Of a stretch of DNA of 64,000 bases, positions 32,426-44,980 are shown piece by piece. The translations under genes and the position numbers were made by a program. Within the stretch, counting starts at the first letter, position 1. Every line of letters starts with the position of its first letter. The notes beneath the pieces are model-generated. The model ran no database searches. It was not told where the DNA came from and worked only from the letters and a program-made list of their open reading frames with translations. The DNA lies in the NCBI GenBank assembly GCA_021234155.1, contig JAJEKV010000022.1, forward strand, positions 8,277,961-8,341,960, written 5' to 3'. Source of the stretch: Isoetes taiwanensis. Taxonomy: Eukaryota; Streptophyta; Lycopodiopsida; Isoetales; Isoetaceae.

Positions 32426-32959
32426 ATTTTTAGTAATGAGCATTCCTTAAACAAAACCGATACCGCAGAGAGATCCACTCATAAATAGCATGGTAGTTAC
32501 CTTTCACGCGCCTTTTCAAGCCTTTGGATTTGCAAGGTCCCGCATGGACGTAAGTGTTTTCAAAACCCAATGACACATATTCCTTCCATTTAGCTCCCAA
32601 ACCAAGGTGCATTACCGGGCTCTAAGCCTAAAATACTCTGCTCTGCTGCCCTAAGTAACTTATGCCGCAAATTGATGGATAAATGAAAAGGCTTATAGAT
32701 CGTCACACACCCCGCACACACCTAATTAATAGCGTAACAAGACTTAAGGTTTGACGAAGATCCTTTCCTCATTTGGCAAGCTTGATCAACTAGATATCAA
32801 TGCAACGCTCACAAGTCTTTAACTCAAGGTAAAGAAATGCTCATCGCAAAGAAAGCAAAAGAACCTAGACCGAATCGCTTTTCCAGTTCTCCAATTTCAA
32901 GATGGGTATTTTAATCAAGCCCGAGGTTCACCGCAAAATGCGCTCAATTTTCGGTATTG

Positions 32960-34009
32960 TCACCTGCAGGGGATTCTTATTCTGCGATAGCTAGCGACAT
33001 CTGCAAGAGGAATCCTCACTTGCACGGGTTTTGGTGCATGCCTTGGTGCTCTAGGAGTAGCTGGCTGGATTGCTAACAATGCAAAGACCAAAGATCTAAG
33101 TCATTTAAAAAAAAAATGAAGGAAACATTATTAACCGTGCTCATACTAATCAATAAATAACATTAATGTTTTAAAGGATGGGTAAATTACATGTGTCAAT
33201 GTATGCATAGTTCATGAGGTTTAAACTAAAATGTCCTTACTTTGTATGAATTGGCTTTGGTGTGACCAACCCAAGAGCTTCCCGATGATCTCTATCGAGT
33301 GCGAAAAATCAAAATGCCATTGTCTTGCAATAACGACCGCCATAGAGCCGTAACATCGATTCTAATCTACTAGCATTCTCGCAAAGGAGTTACCAAAAGA
33401 AAACTAAAAAAAAAAATGCTTACCACTTGCCTTACACGTTTACAAACATGAAACAAAGGCTTTAGTTGATCATGACTCAAGGAAACGTACTATCCTAATC
33501 TGCAAGACAAAAGAAAGTAATCAGCTAACTACTGAAATAGAGCAAGAACGTTAGAGAAGAACCACTCTTCTACCCCTCTTCTCTGCCGAAGCTTCACATT
33601 ATCGTCCGACTTGGAGGAACGCCACCGCCAAAGAAAGGAAGAAAATCGAGGCAAAGAAGGAGCCCCGCCCGATCCGTAAACCCCAAGCAAACAAATAAAT
33701 ATCAATACAAAAAATCTTAGAATAAGAAGCGTGGATTCCAAGGCCTAATCTACTTTTGAGGAGGGAAATTTTCAGGCATACCTCATTACCAAGGAATGCC
33801 GAAGCTGATATCTTAGATATCTAAGTGATATCTAAGGCGATGCGCCGTCTCAAGACACGAAAAAGGAGAAGAGCATCGACGGAAAGAGCTTCGAGATGAG
33901 ATTCATGGAGAAATCGAATTGGGGCTTTTGTAATAATAAATTTGTGCAATAAATTCTCCATTTTCTTTCCCACGCCATCATAAAAATAAGATGCTCCATA
34001 ATTGCACAT
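32960..34009 (-). CDS. Small F-box protein (SKIP27/FBS-like), four exons, start uncertain
   Basis: Pieces in order on the minus strand: an N-terminal exon ending HESHLEALSVDALLL (about 33860-33960), then about 33420-33480 SHDQLKPLFHVCKRVRQV with donor GTG|GTAAGC, then about 33245-33340 VVIARQWHFDFSHS up to AAA|GTAAGG, then after CCAG (about 33045) TTPRAPRHAPKPVQVRIPL. This matches small plant F-box proteins (LExLPxDxLxxI..V.HDDLKxLFHVxxxxREA..IAxxxHFxxxTP), which bind SKP1 in SCF ubiquitin ligases. The third exon acceptor reads GGCG where GGCAG is expected. The total would be about 150-180 aa. An open frame with a hydrophobic start at 33529-33741 lies in the first intron and is not part of it. 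Confidence 0.6.
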
Positions 34010-34083
34010 GCCACCATTAAATCACCCTTCAAAGAATATTTTGACGGCTAAGATATCACCTGCCCCTTTAATCGACGGTTAGA

Positions 34084-34330
34084 AAACAAAGCCCCAAATA
34101 AAGGGGCTTTTGATCCGTGCCATCCATCCCCAAAAGAAATCAAGGGCCACGATTTCTCAAGGTGCCCCGGGATCGACGCCTGAGGATGGGGTGCATGCCC
34201 CATGCATGCCCCATGCATGCCCCCATCAAATCCAAGGGCCATTAACGACACCTCAAAAAATCGACGGCCAGATGAATCTCTACAAACTTTCGCCCCCCCA
34301 TAGGACCCATAATATAATTGTATATATATA
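34084..34330 (+). repeat. Dispersed repeat T, copy 2
   Basis: Shares 'caaataaaggggcttttgat', 'aagaaatcaagggcca', the catgcccc cluster, 'catcaaatccaagggcca' and 'cataggacccataatataat' with copies 1 and 3. It lies between the divergent F-box and dCMP deaminase genes. Confidence 0.78.
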
Positions 34331-34366
34331 TAATAGATATCCTTATATATATACAATTATATTGGG
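34314..34366. repeat. Interrupted (TA)n inside an AATTGTA/TACAATT palindrome
   Basis: Reads AATTGTATATATATA, then atagatatcct, then TATATATATACAATT. A shorter version of the TA-bordered junctions seen elsewhere. Confidence 0.85.
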
Positions 34367-34438
34367 TGCCACAAATGTTGGCAATGCCACAAATGATGTA
34401 GAGATTGATGCCTCAAAATGTTGGTAGAGATTGATCTC

Positions 34439-34573
34439 GGCCGTCCATCTCTGAGATGGACGGCCCGCACGGCAATGCCACCCTCGTAACTCTCCCAAGC
34501 ATCCCTTTTGTTGGTGTACCAAAATATTGGTACAGATTTGATCTCGGCCGTCCATCTCTCGAGATGAACGGCC
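34439..34573. promoter_or_regulatory. Two 27-28 bp near-perfect palindromes upstream of the dCMP deaminase gene
   Basis: 34439-34465 reads GGCCGTCCATCTC, one central base, then GAGATGGACGGCC. 34546-34573 repeats it with one arm mismatch. A third related sequence lies beside repeat T at about 45000-45025. They sit 200-300 bp upstream of the first exon-like sequence. They could be protein-binding sites or repeat-borne hairpins. Confidence 0.5.
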
Positions 34574-34775
34574 CACAACAAAAGCCCCAATTGTTAAGCC
34601 CCCAATTTATCCCCCGCTTCGTCCGCTTTTAGATCCGTCCTCCCGCTTCGGCTTTGATTTACGCTTGGATTTCTCGCTTTGCCGCAATGCTCACATTTTA
34701 GGGTACATTTTGGTTTTCTCAGATGTCAAGAACAAAGGAGTTCTCGGGTGGCTCTAGGAGAAAAACCAATCGGGT

Positions 34776-36939
34776 TTGTTTTCATTGCCCAAACAAGGTT
34801 TTATGGATTGTGAAAACCTGTTGCAAATGGTCGGACAGATGTTGAGCACTCCATGGCGCCTGTTTCCTACGCCCAGACCACCGAACCCACCTTCATCTTC
34901 TCCGGTTTCATGCTCTACAGGTCGAGATGTGGTTCTGGTAGTTGGAGCTGCCATCCTTGGAGGCGTCGTAGTTGCCATTGGTGCCCCTTTGCTTTCTTCG
35001 CACATTCCTCACTTCCCATATGCTTCTCAGCCCCGAGGATGGTTACAGGAGATTTTTGATCGTGTTGTATCTTTCTGGGTAAAAGTGTTCTTCCACTCTT
35101 TTCCTTTCATTTTCTTCTTTCTTCTTTTCTCATTTGTTCTCTTGCACCTTTTAGGGTGATAGAAGTAGAAATAGCGCAGGGCCAGACAAGTTTTTCACTC
35201 AGGCAGTGCCTAAATCTGGAGACTCCGCAGTTGATGCCGGTCTGAGTATTGAAATCTTGAAGGAAATAATCCTGGGTGATTAATCCGACGCTAGGAGCTC
35301 AATTTGGACCATTACAACCCGTGCAAACGCCAAGGGTAAGATATTCGCATTTCCGATAATCAACCCGGGCCGGGCTTTAACTAGCTTACCGAAGTTTGTG
35401 GTATTCGAGATTCTTACCTTAAAACCTAAATGTTATGTAGGTTCGTGTATTTTATTAGATTAATTTGTGCAGATACCTATCTTGGGAGGACTACTTCATG
35501 GCAATTGCTTTTCTCTCAGCACACCGTTCAAAAGATCCTAATCGTCAGGTAACTTTATTCCTTGAAATCATTTTCTATCAAAGGAGCCAATATCGCTGAT
35601 AAATTTCCATTTGGAGGAAGGTTCTCGTGGAAAGAAAAACCATTAGATCATCGACATTTGTTTGAATAGTCTCCATGTGTATATTAGCTAGCAAGTTTGG
35701 GTCCCGTGCCATGCTAAGTGTATTTCGCTCTTTACCTTCATGGATCACCGTGGTATCTATGAGGTTAAATTTTGCGGTGTTGGTGCTTGCTTGGTCAGCC
35801 AAGACAATGTTATCCTTGGTATGCTCTCTCTACATCTTACACGCGCATGTGTGCATGCTATATGTGCTCATATTGTCATTTTTTATAAACGCCATGGTCC
35901 AATTGCGAATTGGGTATAACGGGTTCCCACGAGGTTGTTCGGATGATGAGCTTCCATGGGCAAAGGTTATATTATTTCTTTTTTTTTGTCCTCAGGGGAG
36001 TTATATGATTAAGGTTGCTTTGCTTGTGCGTAATCTGTAGATGGTGACCAACAAGACAAAATACCCGCTAAGTCTTTTTGCTTGCCTTTGTTTAGTATGA
36101 GGCTCTAATACACAATGGTCCTAAATTGCGTGTATGTATGCCACGCAGGTTAATGCAATATTGAATAAAACCATGCATCCGCATGTGGTCAAGTAAGGCA
36201 ATGTCAAGTATTAGTCTAACTTCTAAATCCTCCTTTATGAAGCTGGTGCTTGTGTCCTTCAAGTAAGGCAATGCCTTTATTAGTCTAACTTCTAAATCCT
36301 CCTTTATGAAGCCGGTGCTTGTGTCCCCGTTGGATATGTTTTTGAGAAGCTTTTTGTCACCATGTTCCCATGCAATGAATGTGCAAAGATCATTATTCGT
36401 AATCCCGAGCTAATGATTTGTACGTAAAGTCATGCAGTTTTCAATCTAACCTCTAAACGAAATAGGTGGGATTGCGTGGTTGTATGAATCTAACCGCTAA
36501 GTCTTTTGCTTGCCTTTGTTTAGTATGAGGCTCTAATACACAATGGTCCTAAATTGCGTGTATGTATGCCACGCAGGTTAATGCAATATTGAATAAAAAC
36601 CATGCATCCGCATGTGGTCAAGTAAGGCAATGTCAAGTTATTAGTCTAACTTCTAAATCCTCCTTTATGAAGTTGGGTGCTTGTGTCCCGCGTTGGACAT
36701 GTTTTTTTGAGAAGCTTTTTGTCACCATGTTCCCATGCAATGAATGTGCAAAGATCATTATTCGTAATTCGAGCTAATGATTTGTACGTAAAGTCATGCG
36801 CTTTGAATCTAACCTCTAATTTTAAACGAATAGGCTGATTGCGTAAGTTGTATACTATAATCGAGAAAGTGAAGACAAGAGTGGCCTCGATTTCTCATAT
36901 GTCGCTTCACGGAAATTGCTATCGATGGCAAAAGTGAAG
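34776..36939 (+). CDS. Deoxycytidylate (dCMP) deaminase, multi-exon, exons obscured
   Basis: Hydrolytic deamination of dCMP to dUMP for dTTP synthesis. Exons seen: 34776-35078 with a membrane-anchor-like segment ([20 protein letters not shown]); 35155-35335 (low complexity, one TAA at 35281); 35473-35548 [16 protein letters not shown]; about 35779-35818 [14 protein letters not shown]; about 35908-35965 [18 protein letters not shown]; about 36042-36075 MVTNKTKYP; 36559-36625 YVCHA[E][10 protein letters not shown] (zinc HAE site, Glu codon damaged); 36707-36785 [17 protein letters not shown] (zinc PCxxC); 36846-36939 [16 protein letters not shown] then [13 protein letters not shown]. All family motifs are present in order. 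Three acceptors read 'gcg' for 'gcag' (35776, 35907, 36835). The last exon was not found. The start codon is uncertain. Confidence 0.82.
36079..36840 (+). repeat. Tandem duplication of two dCMP deaminase exons
   Basis: 36079-36494 and 36495-36840 each hold the HAE exon and the PCxxC exon with their intron. The first unit has a further internal 80-bp repeat ('caagtaaggcaatg...'). Both sets look coding. This may be a real duplication or collapsed/expanded haplotypes in the assembly. Confidence 0.85.
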
Positions 36940-37879
36940 GTATACTATATTCCATCGTGGTTTTAGTGTTCTCGGCCTGATAATTTATTACTTTATTGAT
37001 CCTGCTTTTGCATATCGTATCCCAAAGATGTCTTTTAAGAAAATAAGCTTTCCAAATTTCCTCCGGTTTTAAAGACAATAATGGCACAAGGTCTACAAAC
37101 AAATTGAGAAGGTCAATCCATTATTTTTGAGAAAGAGCTTGTGTTAATCCAAATAGCATATTGAAAAGTGAGAAGGCTAACGTAGCAATGGCATTCTACC
37201 TTAATTTTGTAATTTCAAATGCAGATTACTAGTAGAAGGTATGGTAGAACCATGACGGTCTTTCGTAAGTATATCATTGCCTATTTTGGGAAACCGTTTA
37301 TGTATTTTATGGTTCCCAAAATCTCGATAACTCCCATAAACAAGCTCCATTTTCGGTGTGAGAACATGCGTTGGAAAGGTTGGAGAAAGATCTACAAATG
37401 GTCTTAGGTGTATATTTTTCAGATTGATAGCGTAAATGGTGCAAAAACAGAAAACGTTTATGCTATATCCGATAGTTCTTGCAAAGAAAACTTTGATAGC
37501 TGATTGGCATTACTTCTCTAATGATCTCCCTATGCTACATTTGAGCGCTTATTTTTCCCCCGATATGGTGCAAAAGGGTGATCCCGCTTCCAGCCCAAGT
37601 GTGCATTCTAAAGGGCTAGGTTTAGATGTGGGTTTAGAAATTCCCCACAAGAAATGGGTTTTGTTGTTGCCGTTCCTACAGGATTGTAATGAATAATTGT
37701 ACCATTGGTTTTTCAAAGCATACTACCGCATATGAAAAGTGACAAAGATAGGTGATTTCAATGAGGAGAGCGCTGCAATGTATTTAGCAACAAGTGGAGA
37801 AAATTCATGTTTTGCATATGTTTTACCAACTATAAAATCGTTTTTGTATGTTATCCTTCCTATATGCATGATTACTAGC
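36940..37879. other. No gene assigned; contains a copy of repeat S
   Basis: 37330-37425 ('aagctccattttcggtgtg...gttggaaaggtt...tctacaaatggtcttaggtg') belongs to the same family as the tandem units at 46143-46500. That argues against reading it as a 3' exon of the deaminase gene. Confidence 0.6.
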
Positions 37880-38195
37880 ACAAGAACTTTATGCAACAAA
37901 CATTAGACATGCGCTCTTGTGATCTTGCATGCGCTCTTGTTGGTTGGTAGACCTCGCAAGGTCTTTTGCATTACCCGATGATCTAGAAAACCAGCCATTC
38001 AAGCAGCTTTTGCTTGCTTACAATGGTTTTGATATCCTTACCTCATAAGAACTTTATGCAACAAACATTCGACATGCGCTCTTGTGATCTTGCATGCGCT
38101 TTTGTTATCCGGTAGACCTGCAAGGTCGGGCTTGCATTACCCGATGATGAGAAACCAACCATTCAGCCAGCCTTTGCTTGCTTACAATGAAGCCG
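37880..38195. repeat. Tandem duplication of about 165 bp
   Basis: 'aagaactttatgcaacaaac' starts both units (37880 and about 38047), followed by 'gacatgcgctcttgtgatct'. The first unit reads DLARSFALPDDLENQPFKQL on the plus strand; the second is frameshifted. Confidence 0.8.
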
Positions 38196-39620
38196 GTGAT
38201 CTTTCTTTGGCAAATGTTGCGTAAACAGCATCTTGACCCTTCAAGCAATGCGCATGTGCGTAAGCTTATGGATGTTGGGCGTAAGACATTACAATCTGGG
38301 CGTAGCGGTTGTATCCTCCCGTGATAACTATCTTGCAGATCTTCCTCCTCTTTTGTACATAGATATGAAATAGGCTCGTTGTATTCTTTGTCATGGTCTT
38401 TTTTATAAAAACATAATAAGGCTAATAAAAAGGATGTGGAGGGTAGTTTTAATGAGAGAAATACGTTAACTATATGAAGATAATACAGACTTCTTCTATA
38501 ATTATCACGTATATTATAGTTACCTCACTGTTATATTAGTTATCTACATGGTATACTAGGGCCATTTTCAAAAATTCTTCTTAAAGAGGTGCGTAAGCGA
38601 GCACTAGTGACAACTCCAGATAAGAGGCATCCAAATGCACTTTCTCAGATTTGCATTGAAAACATGTGCCTCTTATTTTCGTGAGGTATGTCTTTTCCGA
38701 TTCACATTTCTCGACATTTGAATTTATTCTCTTCATCCCTCTATTTCGTCATTCCCATGATGCACAAATTGTCCGATTATTTGACCGTTAATAACTCAGA
38801 TTCATGCGATGATGAATGTGGTATGGCTTCTCAATGTATCTTTGTAGGCTAGCATTATTTCTTGCAAAATAATGATTATCTCCATTAGTATTGCCGCACA
38901 AAGATATGGAGGAAATGCAATTTCATTGCAAGACAATATTATGAGACAATTGCTTGGACTTTGTCAACTAGGTTTTGGATCGTAGAGTCTTTCAAGTGTA
39001 AGTATTAGCAAAAGCATGTTTGAAACTATAGTTTAGGGGGTCATTGTCCGAGCGCATCTATTAGAGCCGATCTCGATTGTACGATATCGGTTCCATAATA
39101 AAATTATGATTGCTTTTATCAGCTTATTGCATCTTCGTGAGGTCGCCTCGCTACAAACACTTTTACTAAATTGTCGCTAAGGGATGACATTTCATGGATT
39201 TATTTTTATGTCTCGTGGATGCGTATGATAGAAACAAACCGAGATGTAAAGAGGTTCTCGCTATCTAAATCAAAGCAAAGGGCTACGAAGTTGAAGAAGG
39301 GAGACTTGAAATACTTGAGGTTCAAAACGTTTCTCTATATTCTGTCACATTTATGAACGTTTCTCTATAATGCTTCACATTTATGAAGTGTTTATGGGGT
39401 GTGCCTGCACTGTGCAGGTGCATTTCAGGAACAAGCCATTCAACTCCGAGAAAGAAAAAGAATCCTATTGAAGGAGGTTGTTGCAGAAAGAAAAGGATAT
39501 GGTGGTGCAGATTTGACAAATATCATGCGTTTAATTCATTCTGTGCTTCTAAGCGACGCCGGGTCTGCTAGAGCGGCACAATCTCTGCAAAGTGGCACAC
39601 ATTGTGAAAAACTTATATAA
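38196..39620 (+). other. Exon-like stretches of an unidentified gene
   Basis: Protein-like readings: 38205-38320 LWQMLRKQHLDPSSNAHVRK then LMDVGRKTLQSGR; 38590-38655 EVRKRALVTTPDKRHPNALSQ; 38893-38970 GGNAISLQDNIMRQLLGLCQ; 39418-39590 AFQEQAIQLRERKRILLKEV then KGYGGADLTNIMRLIHSVLL. All are on the plus strand and some are bordered by AG/GT, so they may belong to one gene. I do not recognise it. Confidence 0.4.
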
Positions 39621-42600
39621 GACTTAAAGAAGTTCTATTTCAGCTGTGGCATTTCTTGGAAATGAGGTGTGTCTTGTGGATTTGTTTTCCAAGAACCGGT
39701 TCTCTAGCATGGAAAAAACCATGGTTGCATGTTTTAGTTTGTTCAAATTTCAAGGCATGTTTCAATTCAGTTATTTTGTGTAGTGAGATTTCGTTTAGTT
39801 TGTACTGCTCTTCCATGTTCTCATTGTATTTAAGCTATACTTTATGCTAAGTTATTTCTTTGATAATTTGCAGCAAGTATTATCGAGTCGAAGTCGATCT
39901 TAACATGTGTGTCACTCGATGAAGCACCGTATGCCTTTAAACTATTTATCTTAAGGGGCGCCAATTGACAAATGAACTTGATTCCAATGGAGTCGCACAA
40001 CATCCCGTATGGTCAAGGTCCTGGGACGATAAACCCAGGCTATGGCAAAAGGTTTGCATTCAATCCAAAATTAAAATTTGCCTTGCAACATCGACTTGCA
40101 TTCTCAATTTTAGAAATATCCCATTCATACGTTTTAGAAGTCCCATGACCGGCGCCAATCTTGACGTTGGAGCTCAATGCATTTTCTAGCCTTTTTGTAT
40201 TTTTAAGGCCCATTTTGTCATACCCTTATTTTGCTTTTCACAATCTCCATTGAGGAGCAATCACAATCCATAGATCGTTATCTTCCCGGTTAACCTTCGC
40301 TTTCAAATTGTTTTTCCAGATGGGATGTGAAGCCTATTTGCATGCTTCTGGGCTATTTTGTTCCAATTCGGTGGCTTTTTTTTTTTTTGGATCAAGAAAA
40401 GGCCAAACTCCAACCCGCTAACTCACCAGACGAATGAAGGCGTGCTAGATGCGATTTGTTTTCATGAGAGTACGGATGGAGATGTGCTCTCGAACGTAGT
40501 CGACCGCAGCAGCGATCAGATATATTTTTTAACACAACTGGCTGTTCTAGCAGATGGAAGAGGAATCCCCTGCATGGACCTGATGGCAAAGACAATTTGA
40601 GTTTTGTTTCCGATCGAAAAGGGCTCAAGCCGCTGTTCTGATTTCTTGATCAATATCATGTATTTGATAGGATCCGGGCTAAACGGTATCACATAGTTTG
40701 ACGTAAGAATTCATACTACTCAAGGCAAGTAGCTTTCAATCCTTTTCTTTCATAACGCCAGAACTATTATGCAACAATTGGGGATTGTAAGAAAGCACAA
40801 CCCTTGCCTTTTATAGACCGCACATCTACTAAAAAATGTCGCTTATAAGATTTGAATATCCGATTATTTCGCGGGTCGCGGTAATATGTTATCCGTAGCG
40901 CATAGGCAAGATTTCTTGGGTATATTGTAGCTGTGGTTTTTAATGGCCTCCAAATATGGTGGAAGCGAGCTGCACCGCTCTCATAATGGAAGCAAAAAGA
41001 CTTTTTTTTTTTGCAAAATTTGAGTGGAGCCAACAAACAAGTTGTTAAACAAGAGCATGTAGGTAGATTATTTTATGGAAATTTTATATGGATAATATTA
41101 ATAGATTGCATTCATCCAGGCAAAATTCGGAAGAAACTTGAACCAATCAAAGTAGGGCACAAATGCATGGATAGCCAAAATGGGCGTGTAAGATTCTCTA
41201 GGTGGCTTATGCAATCGCTCATAGGGTATCATTTGGAGAAAAGGAAGACACTACTTATATTTGTTGGAGACTGATAGAGAACATATGCATTCTTTTTGCC
41301 ATCTTTTGTTTCACACTTTGCTCCTAGACAATTTTATCAGAAGTTGTCTTTTTATCAACTTCCAATCTATTTTCTCGGATCTATAATTTTACACATTTGT
41401 GGTTTGACCTGACTAGTTGAGATAATGATGTGCCATATTGGCAAATGAACAAGATTCATGTCTTATAGAATGCTGGGATTTTACATGAAAAAAACGGTGT
41501 TCAACCCATCCATCATATGTGCACCATGAATTCCACTTTCTCGCCTATGCGCTTTGCTCAATTACGCTTTTGGTCATAATTCTCCTTAGTTCGAAGAAGT
41601 TCGAAAGTTAGGATTGATGGCAACATGTTAAAAAGATAATGAAGGCGATATGAGGCACAAACACAAGCTAATGGAGCTCCTTCAAATAGCCCATGTTGGC
41701 CCTAATTTCAGCTAAGTGCCATTTCAAGTTGCGTGAATTGCAGGTGGTCAAGAATGTAGATATTTGACAAAATTAGTAAGATAACGTAACGTTAGTTTTG
41801 CCATTAAGGAAGCACTCTTGGCCCACAGGACGGGCCATGCCAATTGCCTTTGGTGAATGTGTCTCCTTTATAGATAGTCATTCTTTAAGATAAGATAGAA
41901 GTATCTTTTACTATCTATGAGTCTGCCCAAGGTCTTAATAGCCTTGGTGTTTAAAAAGGAACATTCAGAAAAAGAGAGCACACTTATTGTGATCGTGTAG
42001 TGTGGTGGTCGCTTTTATGATAAGGTCTAGGTTAAAAAAGTATTGTATTTTTGAACTTAGATAAAAGATGGGAGTGTGTCAACCAGCCTATAATCCTAAC
42101 ATGCACACACTTAGCACACTAAGAGGAGGTTGTATGAACACTAGTGGCAAACACTAATGGCAAATTGTTTTAACACTAGTGGCAAACTGCACACCATAGG
42201 ATATAGTAAAGGTAACATGGAGATAATCCGTATTGGGATATAACACTTTAGCACATTAAAGAGATGAACTTATATAATTTTCCTCAGAACACTAGTGGCA
42301 AACCGCACACCATAGGATATAGTAAAGGTAACATGGAGATAATCTATGTTGGGGTATAGCACGGAAGATAAGTAAGATCGAAAGCATGTTCCATTCATGA
42401 AAAAATTTGCGCTTATACTACATTATTGTTTGGTTGCAAATTGAGAAAGAGAACTCTTAAAAGGAATATGTCCTAAAAAGAAAATGTAAACTAGAATGCT
42501 AGCAAATTGAATTGCTTTGAGATATTTGTTTTACTAAAAGTGCACTTAAAGTTCACCAAAGATTTGTCGAGGTCTATTTGAGATAATTATCATTCAAGAG

Positions 42601-43703
42601 CATGAGTTGTTCAAGCCGGCATTTTCATTGCAAGAACCGATAATTTGTGTGCATTTAGAACATGATTTCAAGTAAGTTATGCATTTGCATTCTCAGGTCG
42701 ATTTTTCTTTCTTCTTTCGCTATAGCTTCATATAGTCATTGGAACATGGTTTCGGTAAGTTAAGCCTTTGCATTTTGCAAAGTTGTCCGATGTTTATTTC
42801 TTCTTTTTTGTTATAGTTTCATACAACCCTTTTTAGAACATAGTTTCGAAAGTAACTTAAGCCTTTGCATTGTGCAACACCAATCTGCTCTTTCTTCTTT
42901 TCTCTAAAACTTGATAAATCCTATACAATATAATGACTTTTGATCAATCTTCAACAAACCTCTCGTGAATATATAGTGAAATAGAGAAGTAAATTGTTGA
43001 GAATCTAATGAATCTTTCCACGCAATGTTATTGGCCTTAAAAATGATGGCTTATATAATCGATCGACTATGAAAAATCATCAAAAATTTTTCTATTTGCA
43101 GGAATAGAATATTTAAGAATCTTACTCTAAGAAATTGTTGAGGTAATGTTTACACAAAGCTTAAGTAATATTTGAACAAAGTTTTAATTAATTATGAGAG
43201 AACGTCATATAATCCCCACACTTAATATGAAAAGTACCGCTTTGCACCCTATTGCTAGACCATAAAATTGTACTTTTTTAAGTTGCCCAAGGGCAAACGC
43301 TAGGCAAGGTTGTGATATTTGTTGAAAATTGTGGTGTATGGTGCTCTCTAGCACCTTAATTCCATTCTTAGGTCTTTGTTATCTCAACAAAGGCTTTGTT
43401 GATCTCTGTTTTGCTTATTTAGACTACTAAATTTGAAATGATCCGACAATTCCCTTTTCCTTAGGTCAAATCAGAAGATGGTATCTTTTGCAACCAAGAG
43501 TTGTTCGCTTACGCCATGCCACTTGGCACCATCCCATAGGATGTATGACACCCACGCCACTCTAACATTGCATTATTGTGTGATTGTTGTCTTTGGCCCC
43601 AACCACCTTTACATTGAATGTGAATGTGGGTGGCCTCGATTTGTTCTAAGACTAGTGTGTTATTACTAAATCAAATGTCCAAAGTAGATGCTAGTCTTCT
43701 TTT
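39621..43703. other. 4 kb without an assignable gene
   Basis: An open stretch at 39970-40050 (LTNELDSNGVAQHPVWSRSW) and one at 41011-41274 are unassigned. Mostly AT-rich DNA, with the direct repeat listed separately at 42170-42344. Confidence 0.5.
42170..42344. repeat. Direct repeat of about 57 bp, two copies
   Basis: 'cactagtggcaaac..gcacaccataggatatagtaaaggtaacatggagataat' occurs at about 42170-42227 and 42288-42345. A shorter 'cactagtggcaaac' precedes at 42140. Confidence 0.85.
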
Positions 43704-44742
43704 CTCCCGTGATGTTCATAAACCATAGTTGATAGATCATTGATAGTACAAACAAATGTCTAGGCATATATGTCGATCGTAATACTCTCAAGTTTACTCC
43801 CGTGTGTTTATAAACTATAGTTGATAGACAATAAGTTACCTTAGGACCGCTATAGTTACGCCACATACATTGGGGCTAAGAGTGTATTAAGAGCATGTAT
43901 AATGGGACCACCATCTTAAGATGAACATGACATGGTAGATGATGGAGGATTGAATTGTTCGGATATGGAAGAGCTTGAGGTATCAAAAGCATAATGGCTA
44001 AGGGAATTGGTTGAGAAGACCCAAAGCAGGTAGAGTAATCATAAAGCAAGGATTAGAGCATTGTCAAAATTGTAAGGCATGATATTCCGGGCCTTACAAC
44101 GCATGTTAATATAGGTAGAGGATTTTATTCCCGTGATGTTCGTATAGTTCATGGACACATTTATAGTACAAAATGCACCTTCCAACTACAAATAGTGTAT
44201 AACTATACGTAAAATGTCTATCATCGAAAGTGTTCCCGGAAAAGCCAAAACTAATTCATCGAGGAGTCAAGGACAAGCTTTTGTTTGTACATTTGGTAAT
44301 GATTGTTGAATTTGCCTCGAATAAAATTGGATACGCATCAAGATTAAGACAATAAATGAAGTTCATAAGGAAACAAAATATTTATCGAGTTTATTTATCA
44401 ATGACGGTGTGGATGCATGTAGACCGCTTACCAAATATCTATGCTCATTGTTAGAGGAGATGCAATTTAATTCTCACGAGCCAAAAGACACCTCGAATAA
44501 AGCCGTACCCAATAGGATATAGACAAAAGTTTGCTTCGCTATCATAGAGTGATCAAATGAAATCTAATTGCAAGTCTCCATCTAATAAACAACGATGAGC
44601 TCGATTGAATGGCCATCGTGCAAAGGGTTTAGCTTTTAAACTTCATGACTTTGACCGATGCATGCTACTATTCCTGCCACTCTTAATCTTGGATTTTGTT
44701 CCCGTGATTTCTCGAAAACCATAGTTCATAGATTTCGTATAT
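43704..44742. repeat. Four copies of a 45-bp motif
   Basis: Copies of 'cccgtgatgttcataaacca' followed by 'tagttgatagatcattgatagtac' lie at about 43705, 43798, 44130 and 44700, each somewhat different. A fifth is at 51100. The last copy here and the one at 51100 run straight into (TA)n. Confidence 0.65.
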
Positions 44743-44980
44743 ATATATCTATTATTATTATTATATATATACAATTATATTATGGGTCCTATGGGGGCTT
44801 AAAGTTTGTAGAGATTATTCCCGGCGTCAGATTTTTTTGAGGTGTCGCGACAATGGCCCTTTGATTTGATGGGGGCATGCATGGGGCATGCATGGGGCAT
44901 GCACCCCATCCCCGGGTTCGGGCCGACGCACGGAGAAATCGCGGGCCCTTGATTTTAAGGTTAAGGAAGGTGCAAGGAAG
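44740..44980 (-). repeat. Dispersed repeat T, copy 3 (inverted), with (TA)n at its edge
   Basis: Reverse complement of the T copies at 5253 and 34084. It begins at the interrupted TA array 44740-44775 and runs through 'ttgatttgatgggggcatgc' to 'gcccttgatttt'. It differs at several CAG/CTG positions. Confidence 0.8.

Noticed and set aside
33529-33741. 70-aa minus-strand frame with a signal-peptide-like start (MESTLLILRFFVLIFICLL)
   Set aside because: It lies in the putative first intron of the F-box gene, has no continuation with a recognisable domain, and cannot be joined to the GH79 exons because F-box exons lie between.
37219-37696. Possible last exons of dCMP deaminase
   Set aside because: Part of this stretch matches the repeat family at 46143-46500, and the readings lack the conserved C-terminal motif of the enzyme.
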